DNA from: Gloeophyllum trabeum ATCC 11539
Taxonomy: Eukaryota > Basidiomycota > Agaricomycetes > Gloeophyllales > Gloeophyllaceae
Length of the DNA: 31,446 bases
Direction of reading: 5' to 3'
Assembly (NCBI RefSeq): GCF_000344685.1
Contig: NW_006920414.1
Coordinates: forward strand, 2,283,786-2,315,231
Shown here piece by piece: positions 30,270 to 31,446 of the stretch (within the stretch, counting starts at the first letter, position 1; the number at the start of each line of letters is the position of its first letter). The notes below the pieces were generated by a model. That model worked only from the letters and a program-made list of their open reading frames with translations. It made no database searches and had not been told where the DNA came from. The position numbers were made by a program, and so were the translations under genes.

Positions 30270-30990
30270 CAGGCTCCTAAACCATCCGTCCTTAGCGTTC
30301 TCGCTCCTCCTTTACTAGGGCGCACGTGCAGTGTTATATAATACAAATCTATTTTTAATTTATTACCGGATACAGAACGAACAAGAGGAGGAGAACGCTA
30401 TAGGACGGCTGGCACAAATGTCGTCGCCGAGATCCCCGAGGCTGACTAAGCGGACGGTGGCTGAAGCCTTTTACCAGCGGTCGGCGGGGCTTCACGCAAC
30501 CATTTACAACTTATTACCTTGGGATTTACCGCTCGGTGTACTTTATAGTAATGTAAAAATGTCCTAACTGAATGGTATACTCATGCAATGGTTATCAGTA
30601 GTACCGAAGGCTGAATATCCGGCTGAAGAGGCATAATGGCTATAGACAAGCCCCTCTGAGTGTCAGAAGTATACCAAAGGTATTTACATTGGTCTTGAAC
30701 TATTTTAGCACCCGTTTATATGTGTTCTGCGTGAGCTCAACGAGGTAGGTGTCGAGACGCTCTCTACATCGCCCGCCAACCGCTGCTGAGAGGCTTCAGC
30801 CACCGTCCGCTTAGTCAGCCTCGGGGATCTCGGCGATGACATTTGTGCCAGCCGTCCTATAGCGTTCTCCTCCTCTTGTTCGTTCTGTATCCGGTAATAA
30901 ATTAAAAATAGATTTGTATTATATAACACTGCACATGCGCCCTAGTAAAGGAGGAGCGAGAACACCAAGGACGGATGGTTTAGGAGCCTG
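30270..30990. mobile_element. Mutator-type (MULE-like) non-autonomous element, long TIRs, 9-bp TSD
   Basis: Element of 721 bp. Inverted arms 30270-30488 and 30772-30990 (about 219 bp each) differ at only a handful of sites in the outer ~200 bp, and the tips begin CAGGCTCCTAAACC. The 9-bp word GGATAGCAC lies directly outside both ends (30261-30269 and 30991-30999), a perfect target-site duplication. Long TIRs with a 9-bp duplication are the hallmark of Mutator/MULE transposons. The 283-bp interior encodes no transposase, so it depends on a partner elsewhere. Each arm contains the same 50-odd-codon open frame (NLFLIYYRIQNEQEEEN..), a by-product of arm symmetry. Near-identical arms and an intact duplication indicate a recent insertion, which lies about 200 bp upstream of the DHODH start. 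Confidence 0.88.
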
Positions 30991-30999
30991 GGATAGCAC
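30991..30999. repeat. Right 9-bp target-site duplication GGATAGCAC
   Basis: Identical to 30261-30269; the host sequence continues with TGACTAGG. Confidence 0.88.
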
Positions 31000-31446
31000 T
31001 GACTAGGCTAGGTCACTTTCCCGATGCGCGGCAGTGAAGTCTCCCCTTGCGCCGTTTTAGGCAACGATGTCTACTCGATTTGGTACTGGTGGCACCGTCA
31101 GGACGGTACTCCACGTGCGTACCGTGTGCGCCGCTGCACGCTCTGTAGTGCTCTCTGCATAATTGAAAGCTTTTGAGGAGGGCGCCTTCAATACTCGTTG
31201 CTTAAGAGCCTATATACTGTCATCCAATGCTAATTTGGGCGGCTGTAAAGGATTACAACACCTAAAGCTGTTTTGGGCCTCGGATAAGCTAAGAACAGGC
31301 TGCTAACTCTATGTAGAGAGGTTCTGGTTTGAGAAGAAATTCACTCCGCTGTACGGGGAACCATGCAGTCCAATATAGATGCTACTTGGGCTCTTTTCTC
31401 TGCTCAAATCAGCCGGGAGAGGTCGAGGATTGCACTGTGTAGTTGC
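31000..31446. other. Window end, no gene seen
   Basis: About 450 bp to the right of the long-TIR element with no open frame worth reporting. A gene could begin just outside the window. Confidence 0.5.

Noticed and set aside
30331..30929. Identical 50-odd-residue frames at 30331-30567 (plus) and 30705-30929 (minus) as a duplicated gene
   Set aside because: They are mirror images produced by the inverted arms of the long-TIR element, not independent genes.
1..31446. CRISPR array, prokaryotic operons or ribosome-binding sites
   Set aside because: The sequence is eukaryotic: introns in most of the genes, an intron-bearing tRNA and a mitochondrial presequence. The short repeats lack regular spacers.

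Overview
The window looks like nuclear DNA of a basidiomycete fungus, most likely an Agaricomycete. The reasons are genes cut by many short introns (about 40-80 nt, GT-AG, often GTACGT or GTGAGT donors with a TNAC-type branch region), GC-rich third codon positions, very short exons, a DUF6533-type membrane protein, and protein-family matches of fungal type. Gene models were spliced by hand; each full model listed as a CDS was checked for reading-phase continuity across its junctions, except where stated.

Layout. 1-1520: low-complexity and repeat-rich DNA with no gene I can support. 1523-3023 (minus): single-finger GATA transcription factor whose start codon appears to be split by an intron and which has an internal frame break. 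3024-7310: a long gene-poor stretch with small palindromes and a CCCCAT microsatellite. 7311-7841 (plus): small zinc-binding protein with a CHORD-like ligand pattern. 8200-9097 (plus): zf-C2HC5 (TRIP4/Rqt4-type) protein. 9581-9932: Tc1/mariner-type MITE with a TA target duplication. 9998-10101 (minus): intron-bearing tRNA-Pro(CGG). 10242-12619 (minus): nine-exon coiled-coil protein. 13430-14160 (minus): damaged or only partly resolved gene. 15031-15110 (plus): tRNA-Leu(AAG). 15723-16823 (minus): HhH-GPD (MBD4-like) DNA glycosylase. 16972-17074: long hairpin. 17112-18490 (plus): decayed NOL8/Nop8-like RRM gene. 18491-20960: gene-poor. 20961-21795 (plus): small secreted protein. 22090-22590 (minus): decayed copy of the glycosylase. 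22591-24482: gene-poor. 24483-26337 (plus): DUF6533-type membrane protein with micro-exons. 26764-28090 (plus): BTB/POZ protein. 28224-30070 (minus): mitochondrial class 2 dihydroorotate dehydrogenase. 30270-30990: long-TIR element with a perfect 9-bp target duplication, about 200 bp upstream of the DHODH start.

Most of the intact genes are housekeeping or regulatory and do not form a pathway together: pyrimidine synthesis (DHODH), mismatch base excision (glycosylase), ribosome-associated quality control or transcription (zf-C2HC5) and nitrogen- or development-type regulation (GATA). The middle of the window, about 13.4-24.4 kb, is an erosion zone that holds at least two gene fossils.

I did not find a convincing new multigene system. 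The most interesting points are the two non-autonomous transposons with intact target duplications, the decayed glycosylase duplicate, the split start codon of the GATA gene, and a run of micro-exons in the DUF6533 gene, including a possible 2-nt exon.
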